In this document: piece by piece, positions 25,601 to 38,281 of the stretch
Numbering within the stretch: position 1 is the first letter of the stretch
Layout of the letters: each line of letters starts with the position of its first letter
Notes under the pieces: generated by a model
What the model was told of the DNA's origin: nothing
What the model saw: only the letters and a program-made list of their open reading frames with translations
Databases searched by the model: none
Position numbers and translations under genes: made by a program
Source: Taenia hydatigena
Taxonomy: Eukaryota; Platyhelminthes; Cestoda; Cyclophyllidea; Taeniidae
Assembly (NCBI GenBank): GCA_036345935.2
Contig: JADWOT020000007.1
Location: 5,613,893-5,677,892, forward strand
DNA: 64,000 nt
Reading direction: 5' to 3'

Positions 25601-27312
25601 ATGCAGCCGAAATATGAAGGATAGATTGGCTTCGGGAGTAAACGCACATGCAGAATCAGGGGTTAGAGGAACACATTTAGATCCTTTTTAATGGAAGCAT
25701 CGCTCTAAAGACCTACTTTGCCAGAACGAGCCATTTAGGATCACGTTTGCTAAGGTTTTGTAATGGATCACATCTAGTAGGTCTTCGGTTCGATGTGAAA
25801 TGGCCAGTACTGCCTTCCGAATTGCACAACACTGCGGTGCCTTGAGAGGGAAAGGGAGAAAGAGAACAAATGTCTGAAGGCGTTACCGCTGGCCTTAAAC
25901 ACACCACATCAGTGTATGTCAGTGGAATGTGAGAACATTGGCCCTATTCGTCATCTCGACTGTAACAGTGTTGCAACGAGAACATGACAGGACAAATTCC
26001 AGAAGATAGAAGAATTGAGAAACATCCTTCAACTTTAACGAAGTATGGGGGTGGTTTTGGCATTAAGGCGTTGAGTCAAGACTGTTATATTGTGCATTTG
26101 CCAATAGCGTAAATATCCTTCATTTGTTGCACCAGTAAGAAGGCTTGCGGTTTCTTTTCATAAAATAAAATAGCTGTAAGCCGGGTTGTCCAGTAGCATT
26201 TTCGCGAAGGATAACAGGCGAAATATCAGCTGGATGTTGATAATCACCAAATTAGCCTTAACCACTTTCAGTTTAGACTGAATTTTAATCAGGAATCACA
26301 GGAATTTTAATCCATATAAAGGTCCATGGTCTATGATCCTAGATGGACAGACTGTTGGCTGCATGAGACAGAACGCAAAAAATCTCAGCGTTAAGAATGC
26401 GTTGTCATGCGATGAATGGACGTATTGTTATGGGTTTTATCTCTATACTACTCGTGGGCATACAGACGGGGGTCGTGGAACGACGCTAGTTGGGTAAGAA
26501 CCAATGGCGGTTAAATAATAAGACATGGAGGTCGAGTGGAAGGGTGCAAGATGCAGACACGAGAGGAGGAAAAGGAGAGAGACAGATGCGAGGTACCACC
26601 GTGTGCATAGTCACCTATTCACCGGCTGCGGACGAGGGATGCGACCTGGTAGGCTGCAATTGAAGGCTCACTTGCGACCATTAATTGTTTTATGTAATGA
26701 GCATTCGGTATTCAAAGAAGGTCTCGTGTGGATTAAGAAGACACTGCTAGATAAAGGATCATTGAATTACCCTTGATATCACTAGCTAATAAATTACCAT
26801 TCATGCGGTCTCCAAAGTGCACTTATTTTAATCAAAGCTTACTTGAGGGATTCAGCAACATCAGAGTGTTAAATAAGAATCTTGCGAAACTCGACACATG
26901 AACGCCGCTTTGATTTACAGATAACCTAAGCCTTTTGTTGTGGTCTTCAACCTCCACCACTTGACAAGCACACGCAACATCATTGAGAATAGGCCAGTGT
27001 GTAATGATATTTGTTTGCCATTTAAGGAGTAGTTGTTGTGATTTGTCCCTATATCTTATGTAAATGAGAACAATTGTCAACGCCACTTTTCTCTGAGTTA
27101 GTGAAACCAGCAACGCGATAGGCAAAATGTCTAGCAAATGTCAATTTTCAGCAGCAATAATCGAAACCAGCAAAGAAGTTGGTAAGTTGCATTGGCTTAC
27201 TAGAGGGTTTACAGGAGCACTGTGACCATGTAAGCAAATGGAGCTGAAGTGGTCAGGGAGTGGAGGCAAATCCAGCCTTCGTGGTGGTAGCGAACGTTGA
27301 GATAGAATTTCT

Positions 27313-29015
27313 TTAATTGGTCGTTGCAGCATTCAAAACAGATCCCTTCCTCGTGGTGAAGGCTGGAGTTTGTGTGGACTTACTTTTTGTTGTGATTTGA
27401 GGAAACTGGGTGGACTTGCTATTCCTTGCAACTGTGGATGTCTGAGTAGACCTGTCATTCATTTTAATTGCAAGGGTCTGAGTAGACTTGCTGTTCTTCG
27501 CTAATCTTCCGGCTTCGGGAGACACTCCTTCGTCTCCTGTAGGAGACAATAAATTTCTCTTGACACCTTTATACGAACTGATCGCTGATGGCATAAAATA
27601 AGAAATTTTGGTCGACCTTACTAAGCTGCCTATTCTACTGTCTAAAGTTAATTGTGTGGCAGAAGATAATTCAAATAAGCCTACGCGAACAATTTAATTG
27701 TGTCAAACGGGTACTATTGCAGGCTTCTTGAGACAAAATCTGTCTAAATGCAAATAATAAATCAGCATTTGGTAAGACGAGTACAAAGGGCTCACCTCCT
27801 CCTAGGATCGGTGTGGTTGCTTTCACTACCCCACTGTCGCTGCCAAGGTACCCAAGTTTCTTATAATCTCCTTTTCTAGTGCGCGCACTAACGAAGGCAA
27901 AAATGGTTTGCCCCAGCTGTAGGCCTTTGAAGGTGTAAGTTTGAACTGGGGGCAGATCCAAAGCGTCCTGCCACGTGGAGTCGAGATTCCAAGCGATACG
28001 ATAGCCGACAATAACGCCATCGGGCTGAGGTGGGGATCCCAACTCATGCGCCTCGTGTAAGGGTCGATTGCTTCAAGTTTCACATTTTGAGGAGCATCAA
28101 GATCTGCATGTCAAAATTCCTTTGTGTTATATTAACGAGAATAGCCAGTTATTTTGGATTACTTTACCGAACGTGGGCCTCAAAAACACTGGTTCATCTT
28201 TCATTGACCTCGAAACTGTGAGCTTTTTCATGAAAACCGCCCGTTTTTGCGTGTGTGCAGCAGTAGACTAAAAGCGTTTTGGGACTGGCAGGTAATCAAA
28301 ACATTGCAATTTGCTGATCAGATTTCTTATATCTGCGTAAACTTTTAATCTAAGGGGAGGTAGAAGCACTCGCGTCTATGGTTTGACTAGAAATTAATAA
28401 CTTAAAACACTTGGCACAACTTGTATCTCCCCGTCCATCTGCCGGATTTTGGCTATCTTCTATTTCCCAACCACGCCTTGTGTTTCGCCTTTAATCACCT
28501 ATTGTGGTAATTGTCATCATGGTGCTCCTGCTAAAGACATCAATTGTGCTTATTCCCCATACAAAGTCAAATCGTAATGCGCTAATGCTTGCGAATAGCC
28601 TACACAAATGACGTTTCGCTCTACACGTGGATCATGTAAATGGATGCATTGGGACGCACATTGTGCTAGGCAAACCCCTGCCTGCTGTAAAGTAGCTACA
28701 AAATTGGAAGCGCTTAAAAGATGAAAACGAAAGGCGTGATAAGCATAAAAAAGTATTAAGGAAACAAATGGGTTGGCTCGATCATATCATGTTTATTTGA
28801 CTACCATGTGGTGTAGCATTATGCAACAAAATGTCTATAAGAGTGGCCAAGTCATTCCCGAATTTACTAAGGTTTGCAAATATCCTGTTTTCCTAGATAT
28901 GTCTGCATAGGCGCTGCTCAGCGTAAACTATAGAAGGTGCCTTACCGCTTGCCACTACCAGTCCTTTATGCAAGATGGACGTTACCACCAAAATGAGGTA
29001 GAGTTGAAGTAGCAT
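27313..29015 (-). pseudogene. Secreted FN3-domain protein, oncosphere-antigen-like architecture, frameshifted
   Basis: Three minus-strand exons. Exon 1 (29015-28946, 70 nt) encodes ATG plus a hydrophobic signal peptide of about 23 residues and ends in phase 1 at GCG|gtaagg. Exon 2 (28103-27796) begins GAT-Leu-Asp-Ala-Pro-Gln-Asn-Val and is one fibronectin type III domain: TRRMSWDP, then PPQPDGVIVGYRIAW, TYTFKGLQLGQ and FAFVSARTRKGDY, ending in phase 1 at GGAG|gtgagc. Exon 3 (27584-27313, TAA) enters in phase 1 and encodes a Ser/Thr-rich tail with spaced KSTQT/RSTQT motifs. Exon 2 is 308 nt, but phases 1-1 need a multiple of three, and the frame breaks at TGGGATCCCCACC between the two FN3 halves, consistent with one missing base. 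A signal exon plus a phase 1-1 FN3 exon is the known plan of taeniid EG95/45W/TSOL18 host-protective antigens, though these usually end in a hydrophobic tail. Membership is an inference. The break may be a sequencing error. Confidence 0.7.
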
Positions 29016-29545
29016 CTCAATCCGAAGGCAAATCCCATTAACAGTCCACGAGCGGTGTCGATAAATATGTCGAAAAATGCTAGCCTATGAAATTACCCGT
29101 TCGTGCGTTCGCACCCGTATTGTGATTTCGCGCATTATTAGGTCATTTGAGCGATTGTGCGGGAGACGCTCATAAGGACCTTAGCTTTTGCGAAATTGCG
29201 TTCGTTTTCAACCTCGTGGTGGTTTTGATTTTTGATGAGCTGCGATATTCCGAAGGTCAAACCTACTTTCTTTAAGGAGGAGGTGTGCGTATGTGAATAG
29301 TGTCCAAGTGGTGTTATCAGAGAATTCAAGTCTTGAAGGCGGGTATATTGAAAGGACCAGACTTACTTGTCCACACACGAAAACCGGGTTTTAACATTTG
29401 CTTCTTCGCTAGGCTGATGAATCGCGGCAATCATTTCCCTTTTTTTAGAAATGCAAACTGGATTACTACTTTGATTACCTCATAAGAGCATATCATCGGC
29501 CTCAACTATGCACAAAATAAATAAGTTTCTTCACAACAAGAATAG

Positions 29546-29560
29546 GTGTGTGTGTGTGTG
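29546..29560. repeat. (GT)n microsatellite
   Basis: Alternating GT over about 15 nt in otherwise unremarkable sequence. Confidence 0.85.
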
Positions 29561-31099
29561 GAGAACTGGAAACGTTGGTGGGATATACTTAAGGATGCGC
29601 CAATAACCAATAATTTTTGAGAAGACAACAATTTTATGCAAGGAAATGTAGGCGCAAATGCATAGTTTAAATCCCCAACAAGCACCAACAATTTGCTTGC
29701 AAGCATCCATGCCATCCCTGCGTCACTACGTTAATAAAGCTTGAATTTCTTCACTGAGTAGGATTCAACACGTCAGGAATCACTAAAGTCACACAAAGAA
29801 CACACGCTCTAGTGTTTTATTCGTAAAGAACTATAATTTGATCTGCTAGAAATTCACATGTAGTAGCTTGGTTTGTCGTTTGGCTGTGCGTTCAACTGCA
29901 CAAACAATAGAATCTCTAGAGGCTGCACTTCTGCTTCGTGGCATTCTCTTTGGCCCATCCCAATAGCAGCCTAAACTTCTCGAGTTTTCATAAGTAGCAC
30001 CGCAGCCTATTACGGCATAATGAGGACTCAGATTACTACCTTTGTTATTCACTCCCGTGAACTAGCTAGTAGTCGTCCGTTTGATGAGTGCGCAGATAAT
30101 TAACACCAAGTTACTAAAATGGGCAGTCAGCACTTTACCCCGCGGTAATTAGTTGAGGCTAAGTTGACGGCTATTTCCACGCCCAATCCAAATTAAAGGA
30201 CAAACTAAAAAAGATGAGGGACAGCGAGAAATGATGGAATGCATTGCAAAAGTACGGGAATCATTACCTGCATCGTCAGCTAACATGATGGTGTCTGCAA
30301 ATTAGTCATGCCATCTGTGCATCCATCAAGCTCTAAGCCAATTCAGGACATGTTTGACCGTCTCAAAAGCACTTTCTTGAGGATATAGGCAGCCCTAAAA
30401 GTATACTTGTTAGTAAAATTGCTTGTTAAACGTACTTGCGTTCGTCTATATTATTGCAAAAGTCAAAGTCTTTGCCATCTCAAATGCTTTAATGATTGGT
30501 TGATTTTGGATGGCATAATTAAACTGTTACCGAAATTCCACTCCGTGTTGTTTTCAGGTGTCTGCTTTCTATGATGAAGCATGATGAGGTTGCCATTTGG
30601 CGTTGAGTTACAAGTATTGGTTCAGAATTGCAGACACGAGGAGATGTACCATTCTCCTCGTCATGAGAACTAAGCAAAAATAATCCACCCTTTTAAGCTG
30701 CTTTACTCGCATAAACGACAGAAATGATTTTTATCTCGGTTGTTATTTCGAGGAAAATGGTTCTTGTGCATGAGTATGTCTGATGCGATGATAATAAGAG
30801 AGATCAGTAGTTGCAATAAATGCTTTAGAGGAACATGGATGAGCTCTGTAATATGAACGATAAACCACATTAACGAAGGATAGAGTTTCGCTTGGATTTC
30901 ACTACGCATCGCCAAGCTAGTGGTGCCTTGGAAAATGAATATTTTGAGGATGTCAACTTTTTGACTGTCCGCCTAGTATAGATCACAATGCGAATGTGAT
31001 TTCTCACCATATTTTAACAATTTATTGATATAAATTCAATAGAAGCTTTTATGGTACGTGCAATAAAGAAGGACGAAAGGTTTTGTGGTGTCCAGTGTC

Positions 31100-31215
31100 C
31101 ACCCTAGTATTTTGCCTTCTTTAGCCTTCAAGGGAGCCTTGAGACGCTACGACCACGCTTCCTTCCGCCGTTGGTGGAAATGAGTGAAAAATAGCTCTTA
31201 TGTCAGCCATATCCA
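31100..31215 (+). repeat. Dispersed repeat shared with 19.5 kb
   Basis: Carries CCACCCTAGTATTTTGCC, then CTTCTTTAGCCTTCAAGGGAG, the counterpart of 19532-19578. Weaker similarity continues to a CTTATGTCAGCCA block. Confidence 0.55.
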
Positions 31216-31851
31216 ACCCGCCTTCTTTATGTTGCCATCATTGTGTACCTTTGTGTTTCAGGTGTAAAAGGAACAGTATCATCTACTATTGGGACCTCAA
31301 TGTTCTAAGTAAATAAAGACTTTTTCAATTATCTTCAAGCTACGGTAAGTTGCGGGGTCTAAATGTTAATATCATGAAATCATGCTTGTGTTTCTTCCAC
31401 CATTTAGATTAGCAGTAACCATCTGCTCATCGTTGAGAAGTCGATACTTACTTTCAATATTTAGACTAGCATAAAATTGCCCAGACACCAATGCATGCTT
31501 TGACTGAATGATTCTGATCTTTGCAGAGTGCTTGTAGCAATTTGGACACGTGGTAGATCTACGGAGGTAAGACGATGGATGCTTGGGCAGTATAAAATTG
31601 TCTATTACTAATAGAGACGACGAAATGAAGTGACCTGTGCATCCGTGATTTCACCCTCCGGGCAACAGGCATAAATATGGAAGAGAGGAAGAAATGGAAG
31701 GAGAATAAGTAGTTTTCGCTCCTTAACATGGATTCTTCAGCTGACTTGACTCAACACTGTCAATGTGTTTTGGTGTCAAAGGCAAAACGCTCCCAAACCC
31801 ACCACTTTAAGCTTAAGATATACGTCAATTTGCATGGCTGCTAGAAAAGTA

Positions 31852-32010
31852 TTCAAACCTGTTTATAAACACGACGCTACCGACTCTTAACTATACGCTA
31901 GCTACTGCAGCGGCCAATGGAACACATAACCCCTCCAACGTCTCCACTCCAATCACGACAGCCCTACGACCGGAACTCCAGGCACCTCCACAACACCTAC
32001 TACCTTGGCT
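31852..32010 (+). pseudogene. Thr/Asn-rich mucin-like coding remnant
   Basis: One plus-strand frame reads KYSNLFINTTLPTLNY, then TLATAAANGTHNPSNVSTPI. It contains four N-x-T/S sequons in about 30 residues and ends near TALRPE. The next frame then carries TTGTPGTSTTPTTLAS, so Thr/Pro-rich content continues only after a frame change near 31965. No start codon or signal peptide was found. It resembles the composition of the 9.4-10.1 kb apomucin gene without close repeat similarity. It could be a decayed mucin exon or chance. Confidence 0.3.
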
Positions 32011-33553
32011 TCATTTTGGAGGAAAGGAAAGAGAAATGCAAAGGACTTCATGCATTATGATCCTGTTGTCATCATGAAAGTAACGGCAGTGGTAGCAGTA
32101 GCGATGTAGTAAAGAAAGCAATGACAGAAGGAGATGTGCCGCAGGCAACGGTAAGGAGAAGTAGGGTAGAAGGAAATGAGCACTGATTCCGACGTGATTT
32201 GAACATGCAGCCTCCCAACCTGGAGTCATGGTATGGGGAACTGTGTGGTCGGCCAGTTGACGTGCGTGTTTTGTAAATGCTGCTCTAATTTGTGTGCTAG
32301 GAATACTTTTTAGACACTGTTTTGCATTGCATTGCAGCTTTAGGCCCTAAAATGCCACTTCAACTCAATCATTCTTCCACAAACTGTGGCTCAAGCCGCT
32401 CCAGATCACAATGCCCGCTATTTACTAGCCCTTTCAATAGTGCAAATAGACGACACTCTGACAGCTCTAGTTTTAAATCAACTTTGATGGCGTCTGCCAG
32501 TCCACTTCATGCCGACAAACAACTCGACTTCCGGGAGTGAGCCGAGTGCCTTTGAGAGCCTTTATACAAATGCATTCAAAACAATGTTTTAATCACCTTT
32601 TGGCGGTGCGACCAAGACAATGCATATGCCCCATCGCCACCGCATATGCTGGCTCCACGATTTTTAAAAATACTGCGGGAATGAAACGAAAGTGTTAAAG
32701 GTTCCTTTACACGTAGTTGACATGCACACTTAAAAAACACTTCGTTTCTTTAAGGACCAGCCGGTGCTCACTTCCATACATTGCAATCTGTTACTCTTTT
32801 TACTCAAAAGCAATAGGCTTTTGAATGGCTAATAATCGCACGTGTCAAAACAAAAACACCAAGAAGCGGAAAACTTACGCATTTATTGGCGTAAAATGAT
32901 TTCCTGCGCTATATTCCATTGTTAATTGCGGCATAATTTGCACAACCCTACCGCTACGAAATTTGCATCCAAAGCAAAACGGGCGCTCTTTTAACGTCAT
33001 CGTTAGCGTAGAGCTTAATTGTTGGTAATCTGCACACAAATCGTAGTGCAGCCATAGGTCTTGGCAATCATTTTGCCAACCCGCAGATTTTTATCAGGAC
33101 GCATCAAAGTAGAATTTGTGCAATTTAACAACCCTGCGTGGTTGAAACGGGAAGGAAAAATCTGAATGAACGCATTTGTTGATGACGAGTAACTCGGTTT
33201 TGCCACAAGGAGGAGCGGTTAGGCCAATTGAAAATGTGGGGATTAATTCTTTCCCTTCATGCACCTGGTTGGAACGCCAATGTCCGAGAGCAACACTGCA
33301 ATGGGTCAGGGAAGTTATAGCTTTCACTTACAAGTTTACAAGCACTCACTTCACTCTTTTTTCGCAAAAAAAATGAAGGAAGCAGAATGGTGCGATGAGT
33401 GCCTGCTACAATTCCCTGCGTTTTGTCACCGAGCCCTAATAGTTGATGGTCAGTGGCCTTTCGAATAATAAACCTCGAAACAGCACTTTACTGATAATAT
33501 TATTAGAGACTGTGAAATAGCTCTTCTTGTGTGAAATCGAATTCAACTTTATC

Positions 33554-36500
33554 TGTACGAATGATAACTGCTCTACAGTATTATTTGACGTGCTTATCTG
33601 TGGATCTTTTGCTATTTACTTAGTTACAAGCTCTGAAGCATACAAGCTTTAGAATGCTTCCAGCAAGATTACAACTGTAGCACTGTCGTCGTTAGCCTCC
33701 TCTTCCCAGCAACTTCTTCCGTAGGAAAATTTTGACGCATTCATAGTCTTGAAGCGAAAGGGCTGATACAGCTTCTTTAGCACGAATTCGAATTCTATTT
33801 CCGCCTTTCACTTAAGCATTACATGGTTAGAAACATAAGCCTTCGTCTGGTATTGAGACCATGCAAATCGCATTAACACATCAGATGAGGTCTTCTCAAG
33901 CTCAGCGATAGCGCGCTTTATATGCAGAGCTGCGGTTTTCTATCGCTGTAAACAAGTAGCCAACGATGCTACTTTCTATTGTTTGCCAAGCATTGCGATG
34001 GCGCGTTTAAAATGAGCAGAGGTGGTTCAATGATTTTTTTAGCAGGCATCCGTTTTATTACTACTACTACTACTACTGCACAGATAATTGGATTAAAAAT
34101 AATCCAGAAGTCCTACACAGTTCAACAGACGCTCGTAAAAACGCGCCCTTCACTAAAATAAAAAGCACATTATCTGTCTACACAAAGAAGCGTCAAACTA
34201 ATAATGCAGCATTGCGACTTCAATCGGGGCATTACTGGCCAAGTTCACTCATTCCGGCCATCGATCTGTCCTTACGGACACCACCATCAATAACCACAAT
34301 CTACCCTAGAATATGGATCAAAATCTGCTCTAAGGGCATGTTACTAAGTTTGTTAGTGAGCCTTATCATTAGGCAGTCGGCACTAATTTGTATTAATTGA
34401 AATGCATTTGAGGTCATAGATGTGCCGCTCGGCCATCCAGAGTGATTAACAAATAACTGCCAGCAATCAAATAAAAAGACGTTTAGTAGGAAATCAACTT
34501 AAAAATGCTGATCTCTATGCAAAGCAAATAAGTGCCCGCGGTTTCTTTGGTGCTTGCATTTTGGGCATTTGAACTGCCAATATTAGTCACGCTTTGCAAA
34601 GAAGTAACGTGTGCTAACATTAAAGAAATCGGCTTCATTCTCTCCATCTACAGTTCTGAGCTAGCTAGCTTGCATGTTGGCGCACCTGACGTTGGTTTGC
34701 ATATCTGACTTGATGTTTTGCCTCCACTTGGATAAATTTGTGCTAGTATAGCACCCTAGCCTCAAAAGGCTAGAACTTTGAAGTTCCAACATCCTTGGAC
34801 GAGCCCTAAAGCAATGCCACTTGCAAAATATGCCAAAAGTCAAGTACAAATATAATAAGAAGTTCTAACAGGATATATAATTAAAAGAAAAATTCCGTTC
34901 TGCTGAATCGGCAGATCTGCAACCAAAAATGCGTGTCTGTTGTGCTCAAAGAGGAAAACCAAAAAGCATTATTCTTCACAGAGGCTCTAAAATATGACGA
35001 ATTTGTAGGCACAATAAAGGTGGCTAGCCAGCAGACCAACTGCTAGGATTTGTAACGGTATCTAACTCCAAAAAGCATAACAGTGGTTGCAGCCCCGGAG
35101 CTTTATCTATCGGTAGAGTTCGATCGATCTCGTATATGCGAATTTGTCTCGTCATCAGTGCGGCATTACCAAATCCGTGCATGGAAGACGCCTCTGGCCA
35201 GCATTTTTACAACGCGTGAATTGATAACTTGACACTGTTTGCCAAATAGCAAACCTCTAAAGAGGTAATTGAACAACAGCAACAAAAGTATGCCTGTCAA
35301 TGATGCTTTGCAAAAGTCTATTACATGCTAAGATGGAGCCGAGTACTATTTTGTGCATTGAATTGACTCTCCAATGCGAATTCGACCCACAACCTTGACC
35401 TCTACTTCCTATCAAGCCTATTACTACGCAAACGAGTAGCGCAATCCTCCCAAGACGTCTTTGCGCCTAAGACCGCTATTTTTCAGATTTAATTTGAGGC
35501 TGATCTGACCTACAATCATGGATACAATATTGTAGGCACTTCAGTGTTCCTGTCCCACTTTGGAAGGAAGAAAACGCTTTGAGATCACAGTCAGTCAAAG
35601 AATTTAGCACATTGTCGGGCATTCGCATTGCTGATGAATTTTGCGCTAAAATTTGAATATTTTACTCCATTTGCTCTGCACTATCCTACAGATGCACACA
35701 TATCAAGAATGTCAACTCATAGCACCTTAAAAATGAGTGCAGCTATGGAAGCGACTGGGTGGAACGCAAGCAGAGTGAAGGTCTTGATCGCAATTTCATT
35801 ACCGATGTCAGGCAGATGTTTCGATTTCACCCCAACGGCGGCTGCGGATCGCACTCCCTCATAGACAAGGCTTCATACGACTACATCGAGTAGGAAGTTT
35901 GTGACTGTATAGAGCCGTCCGCGTTATCCACGTAACCAGCTTGTTAGGCTCCATGGTCCAGCCAAGAAGTTCGGCTGACAAATTCACGTATCACAGGATT
36001 GGACTTAATGCTACAGCCTGAACTAAAGAACTCGGTCATTTATCAGCAACTTCTCAATTAAACGCTGTACTTTTGAAGTTACATTGACAAGTCATTTAAT
36101 AAGCTGCATCTAAGTTGAAGTTAATTCCTACCAAAGGATGCCCAAGGCAAAATCAAGGCAAAGGGGAATCTGTTTGTTTGCCGGCAAACTTCATCGAGGC
36201 ATCTCAGCAATCGCACAGTCAACAACATCACTCAAATTGCAGTTTTTGGTTAAAAGAGTTGGTCAAATACCAAGAAAAATCAAAAAGCACATTTTACGCC
36301 CACCTTCTTCTACTCCCAACCCTCTACACAGGCTAACTGGCATTTCAAGCTGTTTTTCACTTTGCACCTACAAGTCTAACTGAACACAGCTTTGTAATTG
36401 GCGCCATCCATCCTTCCTCAAGGTCATCTTTCTCCATTGACTAACTGATTAATAAAGCAATCAATGCGCTGCACGTTGATGTTTACTCGCACCTTTAGAA

Positions 36501-38189
36501 ATGTCGAGTTGTTGTAAAGGCGTTCGCAGGTTCTCGGCTCCCTTTCGCCTCAATCACCGACAGCACCGCCTTCAACAAGACCATTTTGCAGAAGGTAAGC
36601 TGCCCATGCGACTCACCCGCCCTATCACTTGCAGCAATAGCAGTGAATACTCGACTTGACCATTCCCTTCTTCTAATTGTTGTTGCAGGTGCAAATGGAT
36701 GCCGACGTCTCTCAACCTCACTGCCTCCACATCCATCGCCATCAAAATTAGTACTAATGCTGGAGCGACCGCAGTTTGCAGACTCCCTTTTTTCTTCCCA
36801 TATAGGCAATTAGAAATGCTTGTACAAAACAAGACAAATTGTCTCCATCTAACAGGAAAGTCTGAGCCATTTTGAGTTCCCTTGGTACCTTATTTGCCTC
36901 CCTTTGGCTCCTGTATACCCAAAATTCCCCGCTTAAATGGAAGCACGTTGAGCGTTTTGGTGCTTTCTTCTTCCAAAATCGAGGCGCTCACTTCAATCTA
37001 AAATAAAGGAATAAATTGGAGGAGCAGCAGAAGTGGGGCTAGGTGTGGCATGTTGAGTTATTGGGCAGGTGCTTGAGTGTTGACGACAGGAAGAGAGAAG
37101 CCGACACGCAGAGTGAACAGAGTGCAGATGGATGCAAGAGAAAAGGCCATATTCAGTCTAAGACAATCTCTACAAGGAGAAAAACAAGTGGATAATGAGA
37201 AGGGTAGGCGGGAGGTAGAGCCGTCCTGCGAATCACGAGGTAGATGTAGAAGCAACGCACTGACCCTCGCTTTTGAGGGAGTAAGCATAGGAGTAGGAGA
37301 TGGAACTAAAACGAGGTGGCGTTGGGCAAACTAGAGCTGCAGTTAAAAGATGGGGATTGAAAGTGTGGCAATTCAAGCTAAGTTATGCTAAAACAAGTAA
37401 AGTGTGATTTTATTCATATTCGTTCTAGCATGTGTTAGTCTTTTCTGGGTTATGATTCTTGGCATCATTTCTCCATATCACGGTCAAAGAGAAGACTAGG
37501 GGAGAGATAAAGAAGACCTGCTAAGAGGGTCTGGCAGAGGATGAGGTAGGAGGAGAAGGCAAAGACAGGAGCAGCTTGGCAGTGCATTTGGAAAAGATAA
37601 AGGCTTTTAAAAGCGTGAGGGAGACAGAGTAGTGATCCATTCTTGTGGCACCAAAGTGCAATATAAGGGTAAGGAAACAATATGCAAGTGATTACTCGCC
37701 TCCCTTCTCAGGGCACGGAGTGCACAGGGTGGGACTTAACGCGAGACGAAATACTTGGGAACAAATCGAGTGTAGTGGGAATCGAAGGAGACGCCTACCA
37801 AAGATGCATCGAAGTGGAGCTCCCACTCCTTCATTTTGAGGACGTCATCAGACCCAAACAGACGTGAACTACCAAAAGCCATCCCACCACCACCTCTAAG
37901 GCGTCTAAGCAGTGATAAGCAGACATTTAATTCACTCCATTGAATGATCTGTATTTTATGATCTACTCAGATAAATCATGAAATCTGCCCGAAAATGCAA
38001 ATTACTATCAACCAAAGAATTTCAGCACAGCTTCCTTTTTAAACATGCTTGCTCTGTGGGACAGTAGGTCACCGAGCTTTGCAGTGCATCGCTGGCCGTT
38101 GTCATAATTTAAGCCCGGAAGGAATTATTTTTTCCAGAACTAGTTAAGATTCAATCACTGCTAGAATGATTTAGCAGTGAGTTGCACAA
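33554..38189 (+). repeat. Left arm of a 4.65-kb inverted duplication
   Basis: The whole segment matches the reverse complement of 54148-58812. The match starts at CTGTACGAATGATAACTG and ends at GCAGTGAGTTGCACAA, with unrelated flanks on both sides. A 275-nt sample around 36840-37115 showed about 13 differences, roughly 95% identity. The arm holds a (TAC)n tract at 34058-34077 and the two-exon gene at 36501-36813. I found no terminal inverted repeats, target-site duplication or transposase frame, so a segmental duplication is more likely than a transposon. Confidence 0.92.
36501..36813 (+). CDS. Two-exon small basic protein, left-arm copy (unrecognised family)
   Basis: Exon 1 is 36501-36594 (ATG; MSSCCKGVRRFSAPFRLNHR, ending in phase 1 at GCAGAAG|gtaagc). 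Exon 2 is 36689-36813, after a TTCTTCTAATTGTTGTTGCAG acceptor, also phase 1. The joined frame is 72 codons, ending HIGN-stop. The right-arm copy (55524-55836) keeps the same splice sites and an open frame. Exons 1 and 2 correspond to exons 1 and 2 of the longer gene at 38811-40111. The later exons of that gene have no counterpart I could find here, and the second exon diverges and stops early. It may therefore be a truncated paralogue or a pseudogene that happens to stay open. I cannot assign a function; it is rich in Arg, His and Cys near the start. Confidence 0.45.
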
Positions 38190-38281
38190 TTACCCTACAT
38201 CAAATTTGTTGTTCTGCATGAAAAGTCCAAAAGTGTAAATAACAGCCCATTTCACTCAACATCTAATCAACGTAAAAGCCA

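Larger units (their letters stand above)
18640..27125. other. Long stretch without a supportable gene
   Basis: Contains an (AT)n tract at 19511-19528, one copy of a repeat shared with 31.1 kb (19532-19645), and near 23770-23930 a relative of the repeats at 41.2-41.6 kb. Otherwise only short open frames (up to about 98 codons at 24278-24574) without family signatures. The lower end may include the 3' part of the FN3 gene if its alternative last exon is used. Confidence 0.45.
29016..33553. other. No complete gene; mucin-like fragment near 31.9 kb
   Basis: The promoter of the FN3 gene should lie at the low end; only a weak TATTTAT at 29061-29068 on the minus strand is visible, about 50 nt from the ATG. 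A (GT)n tract occurs at 29546-29560. The rest has short open frames only, one repeat copy (31100-31215) and a Thr/Asn-rich reading segment at 31852-32010 described separately. Confidence 0.45.

Noticed and set aside
32165..32240. Possible tRNA or SINE head on the minus strand (GTTCAAATC word, CCGAC/GTCGG pairing)
   Set aside because: The A box and T stem do not fit a tRNA; the pairing is too short to support a call.
33554..38189. The inverted duplication as a DNA transposon
   Set aside because: The ends of a single arm are not inverted repeats of each other, no target-site duplication flanks either arm and no transposase frame is present.
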